64,000 nt of DNA from Fragilaria crotonensis (taxonomy: Eukaryota; Bacillariophyta; Fragilariophyceae; Fragilariales; Fragilariaceae), in assembly GCA_022925895.1 (NCBI GenBank), contig JAKSYS010000237.1:1-64000 (forward strand). The letters run 5' to 3'. A model generated the notes under the pieces. The model ran no database searches. It saw only the letters and a list, made by a program, of their open reading frames with translations, and had not been told where the DNA came from. Of the stretch, positions 34,601 through 45,489 are shown one piece after another (the first letter of the stretch is position 1; each line of letters begins with the position of its first letter). The translations under genes and the position numbers were made by a program.

Positions 34601-37600
34601 GGTGCCCCAAATTCGTCCCACCTCTCCGGAGTTTCAGGACGGCTCTGGATCCGCTATCGACGAGTTTTTCACTGTGCATGCCCTTGGACGCTCCGCCCTC
34701 CGTATGCTGTGGCACCAACGTCTCGGTCATTTGAACTTTCGCCGGCTCTCCGAACTCCACAAGCATACTCGTGGCATGCCGGCGCTTAGCCTCCCTGACA
34801 CCATCGACGAGTGCGCGGTTTGTATGGCTTCCAAGCTCCGCAAGACACCGCGCGGCCATGCCAACACCATGACCGCCACCGCATGCCTTCAAGGCCTTGG
34901 CATCGACTTCGCTTTCATGGTCCAGAAGAGCTCCGATTCCAAGCGTTTTGATAATTTGGTTGGCCACAACGGCGAAACTTGCTACGTTTTGATCACCGAT
35001 CATTTCAGTGGTCGGTTGATTGGCCGCGCCTTTGCGACCAAAGCCCCGCCGGTGGATTGGTTGAACCAATGGCTCGCAAACAACGCGCCCACCTGCGCCG
35101 GTAAATATGTTCGAATGGATGGTGGAGGGGAACTTGGACGTTGTCGGGAAATCCTTGATACATTCGCCAATTTTGGTTATCAGACCCAACTCACTGGCCC
35201 TGACTCGTCTCACCAAAATGGCCCTGGCGAACGCCCTCACCAAACTATCGGTGATGCTTTGCGCGCCATGTTGACTGGCGCCAATCTCCGTCCCGCTTTC
35301 TGGCCGTATGCGTTCTATCATTTCGTGCGCTTATACAATTTTATCCCCCACGGCGCCCGTTTGTCCAGTCCTCATGAATTATGTGGTGGCGAACTCCCGG
35401 ATTTGTCCAAGCTACGAACCTTCGGTTGCCGCGTCCACGTGCGTCCCACTACGACACGCTACGGACGTGTTGTTCCCAACTCGCGACTTGGCGTGTTCCT
35501 CGGCTATTCTCGCTCACTCAAAATCTTGTACTATTTTGATCTGGCCAGTTCCCTCGTCAAAACTGCAACACACGCTCGTTTCGACGAAGGTATGAATGAT
35601 CTCGCCGACGCTCCGCCCAACGTGCAAGCCCTCCGTCTCCTGTCCCCTGACGGCGTCGTCCCCGCTGAACGTCCTTCGCTCTCCCCCCTCAACCTTGAGG
35701 TGTCCGACGACCCGTTCCACCGCCTCGACTCCATCACGCAAGCAATCAAATGCGACCACCCAACCCTCGGTTTTGAAATCTCCGCGTGTCACATACGCAA
35801 GCGGGGCTACCTCTCTGGCGTCGCCCCCAGCTCCTCGGCCGCTCGCATCCGAAATGTGCGTCGCAAATACATCGGCGCCTACATCGTATCCATCGATGGC
35901 ATCTCCGTTTTCTCGTGCGAGTCGATCATCCTCGCTTTGACCGGTGTCGCTGCGTCAGACGCCGCTTCGTTCACGATCGTTTTCGCGCCTGACCGCTATA
36001 TCCCGGTCAGCGCTCGCCCGAACGACAGCCCGCTTCACTTGTCCGTTGATCAGCTACGTCTCATCGATCTCCTTCGTGGCCCCGCCCCCTCGGCGCCTTC
36101 GTCTCTCCCTGTCCCAAACGCAACAGCACCGGAGCCCCGTATCGCAATCACGATGCATGAGCCTCTCCCACACGACCAGCTCCTGCTCATGATGCGCAGC
36201 CTGAATACTACTGCTTTTGGGACGGAAGAAGAACAGGCTCTTGGTAGTTTTACGCGTCGCAAGCTACAGCGTTTATCAAACTGGAAAGATTGGCAACTGG
36301 CTGAAGCAAAGCAACTCGACTCCATGGCCAAACAGGAGATGTACGGACCCGCCGTCTACCCACCTGCCGGCGCCATTATTCTCCGCCAGCATTGGAATTA
36401 CTCCATCAAGGCCGATGGAACTCGAAAGGCACGCAATTGTTGTGATGGATCCCCTCGCGCCGCCCCCGCCTTGAAACTTGCAAACACATACTCTTCATGC
36501 ATCGAGCAACCCTGCATGCGGATGTTCATTGCCCTGTGTGCGAACGAGGGATACATTTGCATCAAGGTCGACGCGACAAACGCCTACGCCAACTCGCCAC
36601 CTCCCGACCAGCCTACGTTCGTATACATCGACCAACCGTACGCCGACTGGTTCCTCCTTCGCAACGGTTTTAACGTGCCTCGTGATCATGTGCTCCCAGT
36701 CCAACACGCGTTGCAAGGTCATCCAGAATCCGGTGCCTTATGGGAGCGTTTCATAAACAAGGTCCTGCATCGGCATGGCTTCAAATCGACCACGCACGAA
36801 CGCAGCTTGTACCACGGAACGTACGATGGATGGAAGATGCTTATCTCTCGACAAGTGGATGATCTAGCCATCGGATGCCGCAACGTTGAATCAATTCGGA
36901 AATTGGTCGCAGTTATCTGTGCGGAGGACAAGATTGATCTACGCGATGAAGGGGTCCTCAACTCATTCAATGGTGTTGACATCATTCAATCTCGCCACTA
37001 TATCCAAGTGACCTGCGAATCGTATATCGACCGGTTCCTCGAACACTACGGATGGTCCTCACCAGGCAACCGCGAATCCAGCGAGCGCCCAATCGAACCC
37101 ATCGCCATGTCGACGATCCCGCAACTATTCCTTGACTATGATAACGCTGCCACCGCAACCGCTACCGCACTCATGGAATACGAGGACAATGCCGGATTCT
37201 CTTATCGCAGCATTCTCGGTTGTGTGATCTACGTTTACGTTGTGGCCCGCATCGACATTGGTTTCGCCGTCACGCTCCTTGCTCGTTTTTCGGATCACCC
37301 TGTCAAGATTCATTTTGATTCTTTGCGTCGCCTTGCACGATACCTGCGCATGACAAAGGACTGGGGACTGATTTTTTGGCGTCCTGCTCCGATCGATACC
37401 TTCCCAGTTGGAGACTTCATCGTCCTGGTGTCCGACACTTCGTTGCCCGACTTCCCTCAGCCGCAATCGCCCACCTCCTCGCCGGTTACGTTGACGCTGC
37501 TCATGCCACGGATCTCAGCACACGACGCTCGATCACCGGTCTCGCTTTCATGCTCTGCGGTGGACCGATTGCGTACAAGTCGAAAGTCCAGTCCACTGTC

Positions 37601-38052
37601 TCCACGAGCTCAACCGAAGCCGAGTTTATCGCCGCCGTCCAAGCCGCCAAGATCGCCAAGTACCTGCGGTCCATCCTCCATGAGTTGGATTACGAACAAC
37701 CCGGGCCGACGATCTTGTATGAGGACAATCAAGCTGCGATTCTGATGATCAATTCGAGCCGACCAACTCCACGCTCGCGACACATTGATATTCAACACTT
37801 CGCGATTCAAGAATGGAAAGCCAACGGCGATATCATTCTTTGTCACATCCCGGGTATCATCAACCCAGCGGACGCTCTCACCAAAGCGCTCGGCACCACG
37901 CTGCACTTCCGACACGTTCGTCGTTTGATGGGACACTATGGCGCGCCTTGGATGACACGCGACTAAATGTCAATTGTTGCCGTTCTCCCGAATGCATTCC
38001 TATATACTCATTGTTTTGCTTTTGTCTTCATGACGCATACAATGGGGGAGTG

Positions 38053-38521
38053 TGTTACTGCATGTTTGTCACGACTTACAATATGTCCATGGTACGTGTA
38101 TAGCACCGTGCTGTTTGGTACCGTATTCACAATACGGTACTGCCCGGTGCGTATGCACTCCGACATACCTGTTACTAAGTCAGGTATGTAGATAGTCTAA
38201 TTAGTGGAGTACCTCTCATGTACTCCACTCACAACTTCTACTTTAATCCTTTTTATTACTTCAATTGCACTCTTGCCGGTCATCGATCGTAAGGGTATAG
38301 AGGTACAAGGTTTATCGTTACACAAGCACCTCCACGACATTGTCCATCTCACACATCGAACTACACGCCGCATACTACAAACGCCGAACCGCCATTGCCA
38401 AGAGGATTGCTTACCGTTCTCCGGTACTCGTGTGTGTGCTTCTGTGTGGACGATCGTGGACCCTCCATTCTCCTTTCTACACCCCCGAGCGTGAGCGCTC
38501 GATACTTGGAAGGAGATCACA
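38053..38521 (+). repeat. Copia E 3' LTR
   Basis: Same 469-bp sequence as the 5' LTR, preceded by the purine tract and followed by CACTG. Confidence 0.93.
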
Positions 38522-40635
38522 CACTGATGGGCTCGACAGCAGCTGCTTCAAGGGTGGCTGCCGTTGCGATCACCTCGTCTTCAATTGGGTTTTGGGCAAC
38601 CGTCAATTCATCCCGGTGTTTCCGGCGGCGCCAACGTTTTCGGTTCAAGCGCTTCTTACTGGGCACCCTTTCCCTCCAAGGATCGGGTCGGAGAACAGGC
38701 CGATAATTCGCAGCACACCCAGCACGTCCAGCCTGAACGATCTTTTCCTTGGCGCAGGTGAACACCCCGTAGAGGGTGTTCACGAAGGATGTAGAATCCT
38801 TTGCAACACCAACGTAACCGCTGTCCAAGCCATCAGGACATGAAACAGACGTGCAGTGCCTTACAATCCTGCCATCCCAGCTGATCGCGATTCCGTGGCC
38901 AAGTTTTATGGCCAAACCAGTGAACTTGGTTCCATTCGGTCGCTTGCCTTCAACATTGGGCATGATGAAGTACCAGTTCTCCCCCCAGCCAAGCATCTCC
39001 TCTGTCCAACAACTGTACCCCTGCGAGGCATCGTTAACGTCAAAGTGAGACGAGTTACCCAGGTTATAACTCAGGTCGATAGTGTACGCAACCCGTCGCC
39101 GACGCTCCAACACCGCAAGCAGCCCCCTGATTTTCCTGCTTAGGAAATCCAGGCGGCGGGCGTTGGCGGTATTGGCCTGCGTCTTCTTGGCCTGGGCATC
39201 GGCCAACAAACGAGCAGTGATGAAGAGATCATCATCAACAACGCCACAGTTGTAGTTGCCGCCGTCATCCCCATCATCGTCATCGTCATCGTCGTCGTCG
39301 TCGTCGTCATCGCTGTCGGAGTCGTCCCAACCAAAGGCAACGCCATCCATTGGTGCCACCGGGCTCAAGCCAGAATTCACCTCCGTGTCTCTTATCACAG
39401 AGTACACCTGGGGGAAGCAACAGCTCCCGACATCCGCCAAGTCCACCACAAGCCCGCGGACGACATCCTCCCCAACAATCGAGTTTGCAGCGTACGGAAC
39501 CTTGTCGTGGACAGCGGGACAATCGACAGAATCGCCCTTCTTCACAGTGATCCTGGTCCCAATTGCAATCATCCCCCCAACATCAGAAGACTTCGCCCTC
39601 GCAGTGCCCTTCCCACCGGCAAGTTTAATTGCACTGCACCTCTCCGTAAGCTCATCCAATAACTGCTGTCGATCATCACGGGGGTCCATTTTCCCAACGT
39701 TCCTCACCATGACAACCGACACCCGATCCGGGATCTCGTCGATGGCGATGTGCACGTCAACGAAATGATGCACGTTGGGGTCAATAATCCAGCAAGACTC
39801 CGGAAGGTCAGTGTGACGGGCCCCGTCCACGTAGTGCCGACAACCCTCCCTTGCACTGGAGGAAGCCTTCAGCCGGTCAAGGTATTCGTGGGCGCGGTAG
39901 TCGGAAGGAACATCCCGATAGTCCATGCCGCCGATGAAGTCTGGGGGCAGGGCAACTCTCCATCCCCTCCTGGCTTGCCCGGTATACCAACCGTACCTGC
40001 TGACCTGGGAGCACTCGCCCAGTCGAGAGCCTCCACGCTGACACTTGACGGGTACCACAAGGCAATGTGGTATCAGAATAAAACCGCTGCACATAGCTGT
40101 CATCACCAAAGGTGTACGATGGCAAACAGTGCTCCGATTCAGTCCTGACCAAGCGAAGCCAGCTCATGTCGTAAGCCCTCAATGTGCCCTGCAGTCCAGC
40201 ATCACCAGCGTGGCGATCACGACTGCAGTAGAAGACCCCACACTGGGGTAGGAAGAGGATCACCGCCCTGAACTGGTAATCCCCATCCGGTGCCCCATCG
40301 TCAGGGATGTACGACTGGGCGTGACAAACCGCATGGCCGCCGCCCGATGCAGCAGTCAAAGGAGCCGACCGGCGGTTCACGATAACGTCCATAACGTAGA
40401 ATTCGTTCAAAAAATTGGACTGCATCCCCGATTCGGGGAACATGTCCGCAATTGAACGCAGTCGGAACGGCTCCCACCCAAATGCAGTTGCAACCACACG
40501 GATCGGCGTCCGACCACCCAAGAACCCACCGACCAGCCCGCACTCCCCCGGCGCACTCGCCTTCTTCGCACGTCGGAACCGTCGCCGGAACGCACGCCTT
40601 TCTTCCGGTACGACAGCCATGGACAACAGCGACAT
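38522..40635 (-). pseudogene. A1: putative 2-oxoglutarate/Fe(II) dioxygenase-like protein, 5' part
   Basis: Two overlapping minus frames (40635-39877 and 40109 down to the Copia E boundary) form one protein with a frame change near 39.97 kb. The N-terminus is basic (RRAFRRRFRRAKKAS) and unplaced. The middle includes HIAIDEIPDRVSVVMVRNVG and a run of 13 aspartates (about 39310). The best-conserved block, YNLGNSSHFDVNDASQG to KLGHGIAISWDGR, has the facial-triad pattern HxD...H...R: His 39045-39047, Asp 39039-39041, His 38895-38897 (50 residues after the first) and Arg 38868-38870. The 50-residue spacing equals that of JBP-type thymine dioxygenases. The fold and substrate are inferred. The gene is interrupted by Copia E and continues at 30845-31172. 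Confidence 0.5.
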
Positions 40636-40738
40636 AACCGACGAGGGAGTCGGAAGACTCTCTCTTGTCCCACGCCTGGAGGAGGCGATTCCGCCCCGTC
40701 CACGATTGCCTGCGACCCCAAAACACGGGGCGACTGCC

Positions 40739-41239
40739 CTAGATTCCGAACGGACATCGCAGTCGGCATCGTCCGGTTCCCCGCGGCACCCTTCTCTTCG
40801 ACAACGTCGAATCTACCCTTCCGCGACCGCCAACCCCGTCGACTGGATGACATTGTTCGGCCTTCTCCTGCTGCCTGGCAGGTAAGGTCCGCGCGACGCC
40901 ACTTCGTTCGACAAGAATGGGATGGTGATCACGCACCACGACGAGGAGACAACCCAACACCAGACCAATGGCAACAGTCGCGAGCGCGTCCTCCTCCCGT
41001 ACTCTTCGTCCACAAAAACGACAATCAACCCGCTGCCTGGCGAGGACTGTGCAGTTGTTGCAGAAGAAACGCACGCGGCAAGAAAGGATCGACAACAACG
41101 CAAGACCACTGACAACAATTGCGAGCGCGTCCTCCTCCCGTACTCTTCGTCCACAAAAACGACAATCAACCCGCTGCCTGGCGAGGACTGTGCAGTTGTT
41201 GCAGAAGAAACGCACGCAGCAAGAAAGGATCAACAACAA
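40739..41239 (-). CDS. Possible A1 upstream exon or small protein with duplicated CxxC motifs
   Basis: A 166-codon minus frame upstream of A1 in which FFCNNCTVLARQRVDC is followed by RFCGRRVREEDALA, and the whole unit occurs twice. The pairs CNNC and CRFC, nine residues apart, could bind zinc as a small ribbon. The repeat period is 141 bp, exactly 47 codons, so both copies keep the frame. Against this, the plus strand is also open here, and the stretch could instead be repeated promoter DNA between the divergent A1 and R1 genes. No splice junction to A1 was established. Confidence 0.35.
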   Translation of the reverse strand: MLLILSCCVRFFCNNCTVLARQRVDCRFCGRRVREEDALAIVVSGLALLSILSCRVRFFCNNCTVLARQRVDCRFCGRRVREEDALATVAIGLVLGCLLVVVRDHHPILVERSGVARTLPARQQEKAEQCHPVDGVGGRGRVDSTLSKRRVPRGTGRCRLRCPFGI

Positions 41240-41243
41240 CGCA
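40966..41243. repeat. 141-bp direct tandem duplication
   Basis: Two nearly identical copies (CGAGCGCGTCCTCCTCCCGT at 40981 and 41122) extend to about 41104 and 41243. They lie between the divergent A1 and R1 genes of TE1. Confidence 0.9.
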
Positions 41244-42190
41244 ATGATCGGGCGAGAGGCTTCATTGAATGTTCTGATTCAATGGAGGTAATGGTGCAAT
41301 TCTGGTGTCAGAAATTGCATACCAGGCGCATACGACATGGTACACACAACTCTAAGGGACTCCACACCTGGGACTTTATTGCAAGCCCTCTAAATAAATT
41401 CGATTTTTATCTAACAAATAGACGCTATATTTATTTATGATACGATATGTGGATTCGATATTAAGTCAATAGTACTTCAATGCAAATACACCAAAACCAT
41501 TGAACAACACAGAACACCAATATTTCAATAAGTGCGTTGACTTTATTATGCATGTATAATATATTACTTTCCCAGGACCGTAGTATGCACTGTAACAGCG
41601 CTACAATACTACACTGTACATTGTGTAAAATTGCACATTTAGGAATCTTGTATCCAAAGTCATCATGTCATGTATCATGCTGCCCTAAGTACAACAAGTC
41701 ACATGTATAGAATTTTTTGGCTATGTATAGCATTTATAAAAAGTATATGAATGGAATGTATTTTTAGTCGCCAATAACAAGATTTATTGACGTGATTGAA
41801 ACGCAGGACACTGCAACTTATACCATTACGTGTACAACGATGTACACAGTACCTAGTATGATGCATGACACCGAGCGAGTACAGTCCATGTGTACCATAT
41901 ATGTATTTGAAAAGCAATACATATCCATATAAGATCATAGAGTAAAAAACGGTGGATTATGTATTAAATGTGTATGTACATTCAAACAAAATAAAAGCAT
42001 ACAGTGTTGTAGTAAATTGACATGTTTGGAATAAAAAAGATACGATATAGTCGTGTAAAGTGAACTTCAAGCAAACATAATATTGCAATAATTGATCCAT
42101 CTCTCATTTTCAATTGATGCGATCTAAAATACAACTTGTTGCTTTCGCTAACACTTCGTCTTGTTGCTTGCTCTATTCCCTTTTGTCAGC
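41244..42190. other. A1/R1 divergent spacer, AT-rich
   Basis: After about 41380 it turns strongly AT-rich, with no gene and only small palindromes. It should hold the R1 promoter. No specific box could be defended. Confidence 0.5.
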
Positions 42191-43850
42191 ATGTCAAATC
42201 CACAGAATCCTGCTCTAGCATCGCCATCTCAGAACCTTCGGAGTTCTTCGCGACGCATTCGCGAACCACCAGCTGACCAAACACCCGTTCGCGAAACACC
42301 GTTGGAGCGTGCCGCAAGGAGAGAGGCAGAGACGAAGAAGGCTGAAAGACGTGCAGCTAAAGCAGCTAAGGCAGCTAAGGCAGCTAAGGCAGCTGAGGCT
42401 GCTGAGGCAGCTAAGGCAGCTAAAGCAGCGGAAGCTGCTGCAGCAGCAGAGGCAGCGGAAGCTGCTGCAGCAGCGTCGCAACGGAAACGAGTTGTTGGCG
42501 CGGGAACAAGAGGAAATATAGACAGAAAAAACAAAGGAGTCCAAAAAAACGAAAACAACAAAAGTGCATAACACCTCGTCAGATTCTGGCGACATTGAGT
42601 CGGCGGATGATGATTCTTGTTTTGAACCCACCGATGGCGCTGAAGACGAGGCTGATGATGACGACGACGACGACCAGGCTGATGACGACGACAATAATGA
42701 TGACGGGGCAGAAATTGATTCTTACGTTTCAGCAAACTCATACCTTGACGACGACCCATTGGCATCGCCGGAGGAAGGTAGGCGCGGTGCCCGCGAAGCT
42801 ACTGAAGAGTCGAGACGCAGTGCCCAGGCAGGCGCAGTGAATCCTCTGAGGACAAGCAACAGCGAGGAACACGGTACGCCACCTCCACCACCGGCGAGAG
42901 CTGATTCCAGGAAATTGTTAGCAGGATGCCGTTGGAAGCTCCAACAGCACAGAAGAATGTTGTACGGAGGATTGTTTTGTTTGTTAAAACACACTCTTCC
43001 GTCAGATCAAATTCGTTACCAGTACCAAGTCATTTAACGAAGCTTTTCAAAAGGTGCTGGCGGAGGAAAGGCCACGGAATCCATACATATTTCAGTTGAC
43101 GTACCAGAATTCGTTCAAGACGGCCTTGAATCAGAAGCGAAGTACGTGTGAGTTGTCTGGCAAAAGATTGTGGTCAAAGCTATCAATACAGTGTTCAAGA
43201 ATCGTGAAGAGGAATTCTTCACTTTTGATGAATTCTGCAAGCTAAGACGAGCGACTACCGAAAGAGAGAGGAAAGCGTTTCTCTGGTTCTTCGACAGTTT
43301 TTGGAGTGTGTTTGCGGGGCTACCGCATGGAATAATGCGAAAACAAAGCAGCTCGTTTCGGAGGCGAGACCCCAGTGGATCAAAAATTGTCAGTGTGAGT
43401 GATGAAGCATTTGCGTTGTTGTTAATTGACAATTACTTGGAAAAGTGGAAAACCAGGGCTGGTGAAGAAGTCGCAGCCCGCATCGACTCGGTAGCAGGTG
43501 GCGCAGCTGCAATTGCGACTGAAGGTGAGGAGATCACGAGAAGGAAACAAACAAAGACAGCCGGTAAATACACTGGAAAAGCTCAAGGACAGTGTAAGTG
43601 GGGTGGCTGGAGTCCCGAAGGCATCAAACAGTTCAATTTTCTTCGCAAGTTAGTGAAAGCAGACAGGGAGGCTGACAAGAATTGTGACGACGAGCCGAAA
43701 CGGATGGAAAAGTTGCTGATGGATTTCTGCCGGACAAAGGCCGGAATAAAGGACCCACAGGATAACGCAAACCTAGACGGTGCTCACAACAATGCAGCGG
43801 CACGGGCAATGGAGAATGTTGAGGCAGAATGGGACTCTGATGACGACTAG
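42191..43850 (+). pseudogene. R1: R-family transposon accessory protein, frame-broken
   Basis: Starts at ATG 42191 (MSNPQNPALASPSQNLRSSS), with an alanine/lysine/glutamate-rich stretch, then an aspartate-rich tract. Conserved R-family blocks follow: LFRQIKFV (about 42997), YQNSFKTALNQKR with a tryptophan-containing segment to INTVFKNR (43100-43200), SVSDEAFALLLIDNYLEKW (about 43390-43450), GKYTGKAQG...GGWSPEGIKQFN (43560-43640), and a C-terminus ending EWDSDDD. It is read in at least three frames, with shifts near 42.53 kb (an A-run) and 43.1-43.2 kb; some may be introns. The function is unknown. The basic and acidic tracts plus the repeated association with transposases suggest a DNA-binding or regulatory helper. 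It is divergent from A1. Confidence 0.55.
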
Positions 43851-44168
43851 GAGTTTGTTTTACTGCCATCCACTTTAAAATGCAATAGAATGACTTTCGT
43901 ATGAACAATATCTGTTGTATTAAGATGAATAACCTAATCAATTAATCAACATAAAATGTAACTTTGACTTAACATGAATTGCATAATTACAATATATATC
44001 GTTGACTTGAGTAAAAATAAATGGTAACTAAAGCGTGCTTTATTTTGAGATAAATTATCCAAACTTACAATATATAATAGAAGTAGTATTTTATTGTTCA
44101 AGTTACCATTTCTGTTAATAAGTAAAATCTAACTGATAAAAAAATGGTAACACTTAACACCAAAGAAA
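43851..44168. other. TE1 right subterminal region
   Basis: AT-rich, non-coding, with ATGGTAAC at 44021 and 44144 and GTTACCAT at 44102, mirroring the left end. Confidence 0.55.
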
Positions 44169-44197
44169 ATAGTTAACAAAAACGGCCTTCTGATGAT
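44169..44197 (-). repeat. TE1 right terminal inverted repeat
   Basis: Complement of 18116-18144 with one mismatch. It abuts Copia D sequence at 44198. Confidence 0.85.
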
Positions 44198-45058
44198 AGT
44201 AAGCTTGCAATGAGCAACAGAAGTGTATCTTGAAGAGTATGGGACACCAGGGGGCCGAAGGCGTCCATGGGGCGCCATAGTGACCCATCAAGCGGCGGAC
44301 ATGGCGGTGATGGAGTGTGGAACCGAGGGATTTGGTCAACGAATCTGCGGAGTTCACGACGCCAGGGATATGGGAGAGTACAATCTCGTTGGCAGCTTTC
44401 CATTCTTGGAGGGCAAAGTGTTGAATGTCGATATGGCGAGCACGCGGCGTTGGACGACTCGCGTTTACCATCAGGATGGCCGCAGCATTATCCTCGAACA
44501 ACGTAGTCGGACCAATCTGAGGGTACCCAAGTTCCGAAAGGATCGACCGAAGGTACTTGGCAATCTTGGCGGCGTGGACAGCAGCGAGGAATTCGGCTTC
44601 GGTGGAGCTGGTGGAAACTGTTGACTGAATCTTGGACTTGTAAGCCAAAGGTCCGCCGCAGAACATAAACACAAGCCCAGTGATCGAGCGGCGCGTGACA
44701 AGGTCCGTTGCATGCGCGGCGTCGACATATCCAGCTAGCTCGACCGAGGAATGTGGTTGCGGGAAGTCAGGAAGAGTCGGATCGGGAGTGAGAATCTGAA
44801 AATCACCATGGGGAAGCGTCGATAAAAGCACGGATCGCCAGTAGAGTAAACCCCAATTTTTCGTCATGCGTAGGTACCGAGCGACACGACGTAACGCGTC
44901 GTAATGCACTTTTGCCGGATGATCGGAGAATTTCGCGAGCGTCGTGACCGCGTACCCGATGTCCTGGCGAGCAACCACATAGGCATAAATTAATGCGCCC
45001 AAGACACTTCAATACGAAAACCCAGCAGCCGTTTCCAGATCACAATATTCCGGAGTTC
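44198..45058 (-). mobile_element. Copia element D, RT-end and RNase H part (right half of a split fossil)
   Basis: Minus-strand Copia pol end with ARQDIGYAV, a YVDAAHATD RNase H motif, STSSTEAEFLAAV, ARHIDIQHFALQEW and MGHYGAPW near its end. It is very similar in order and motif to the end of Copia E pol. The left edge is the TE1 terminus and the right edge is a second TE1-like terminus (45060). The LTR that completes it is at 17683-18098. Broken fossil; most of the element is missing. Confidence 0.85.
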
Positions 45059-45059
45059 C

Positions 45060-45086
45060 CATCAGAAGGTGGGATATGTTAACTAT
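45060..45086 (+). repeat. TE1-like terminus of a second, broken element
   Basis: CATCAGAAGG, then a diverged middle, then TGTTAACTAT: the same start and end as the TE1 TIR. It sits exactly where Copia D sequence stops. The R3 fragment downstream fits a related element. No matching right end was found. Confidence 0.6.
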
Positions 45087-45489
45087 TTTTTAAGCTTTGA
45101 ATTGTTACCGGATAATGACATCCCTATCGCAAGTTCTGCACATGTATGTTAAGTGGCTAACATATGTTGTCTCAAACATATATTGTATCTTTTCACAATA
45201 TAGATGCAATATTACATTTACAATTCGACACATATTGTTACATATCAAATAGTGTGTCAACATATTTGTTTAAATTAAATACTTATAAAAAATCACATTT
45301 GGCGATATCATGCTATATCTTGGACATATCTTTTGCCAAGTCACCATATATATTTGCTCTTTACGCATTGCGGTGTTCTCATTTCAGCATACATTGTATC
45401 AACCTAGCCATTTGTTTTCATAAAATTCACCATCTTAATGCGTTTAATGAACTATGGCTGCCAGCAGCAGCTGTCGCAATCACAAGCAA
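45087..45489. other. Subterminal spacer of the second TE1-like element
   Basis: AT-rich with repeated CATAT/ATATTG words. A plus-strand open frame here (from 45164) has an unlikely composition and is not called. Confidence 0.45.

Larger units (their letters stand above)
31173..38521 (+). mobile_element. Copia element E, LTR retrotransposon, nearly whole and very young
   Basis: Plus-strand Ty1/copia element with 469-bp LTRs and a 5-bp target duplication, CACTG, at 31168-31172 and 38522-38526. Parts: 5' LTR; primer-binding-type site at 31642-31654; gag with a CCHC knuckle (CLGCHQTGHTLTDC); a pre-integrase block (LWHQRLGHLNFRRL); integrase (GPGERPHQTIGDALRAM); reverse transcriptase; RNase H (STSSTEAEFIAAV) ending at about 37966; purine tract AATGGGGGAG; 3' LTR. 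Gag-pol is nearly one frame of about 2,000 codons, with about one break. The two LTRs look identical, so the insertion is very recent. It lies inside A1 of TE1. Confidence 0.95.
18116..44197. mobile_element. TE1: large TIR DNA transposon with three genes, now filled with guests
   Basis: The ends are a 29-bp inverted repeat (18116-18144 and 44169-44197) starting ATCATCAGAAGGCCG and ending TTTTGTTAACTAT, with one mismatch. Both flanks are Copia D sequence, so TE1 inserted between that element's RNase H end and its purine tract. A clean target duplication is not visible (flanks AGC and AGT, or a degraded longer one). Cargo: transposase T1 (plus), dioxygenase-like A1 (minus, convergent with T1), R1 (plus, divergent from A1). 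Subterminal copies of ATGGTAAC or its inverse occur near both ends. Guests: a LINE (19578-28521) inside T1 and Copia E (31173-38521) inside A1. Without them TE1 would be about 9.8 kb. Superfamily by transposase: KDZ/Plavaka or CACTA-related, inferred. Confidence 0.8.

Noticed and set aside
39256-39768. Plus-strand frame with a poly-serine run opposite A1
   Set aside because: The serine run is the complement of the poly-aspartate codons of A1; it is a shadow frame.
40922-41440. Plus-strand frame across the 141-bp duplication
   Set aside because: It duplicates with the DNA and has no recognisable motif, while the minus strand gives paired CxxC motifs. Neither reading is secure, and the plus one is the weaker.
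42215-42765. Minus-strand serine- or alanine-rich frames opposite R1
   Set aside because: They arise from the repetitive GCA/GCT and GAC/GAT codons of R1 on the other strand.
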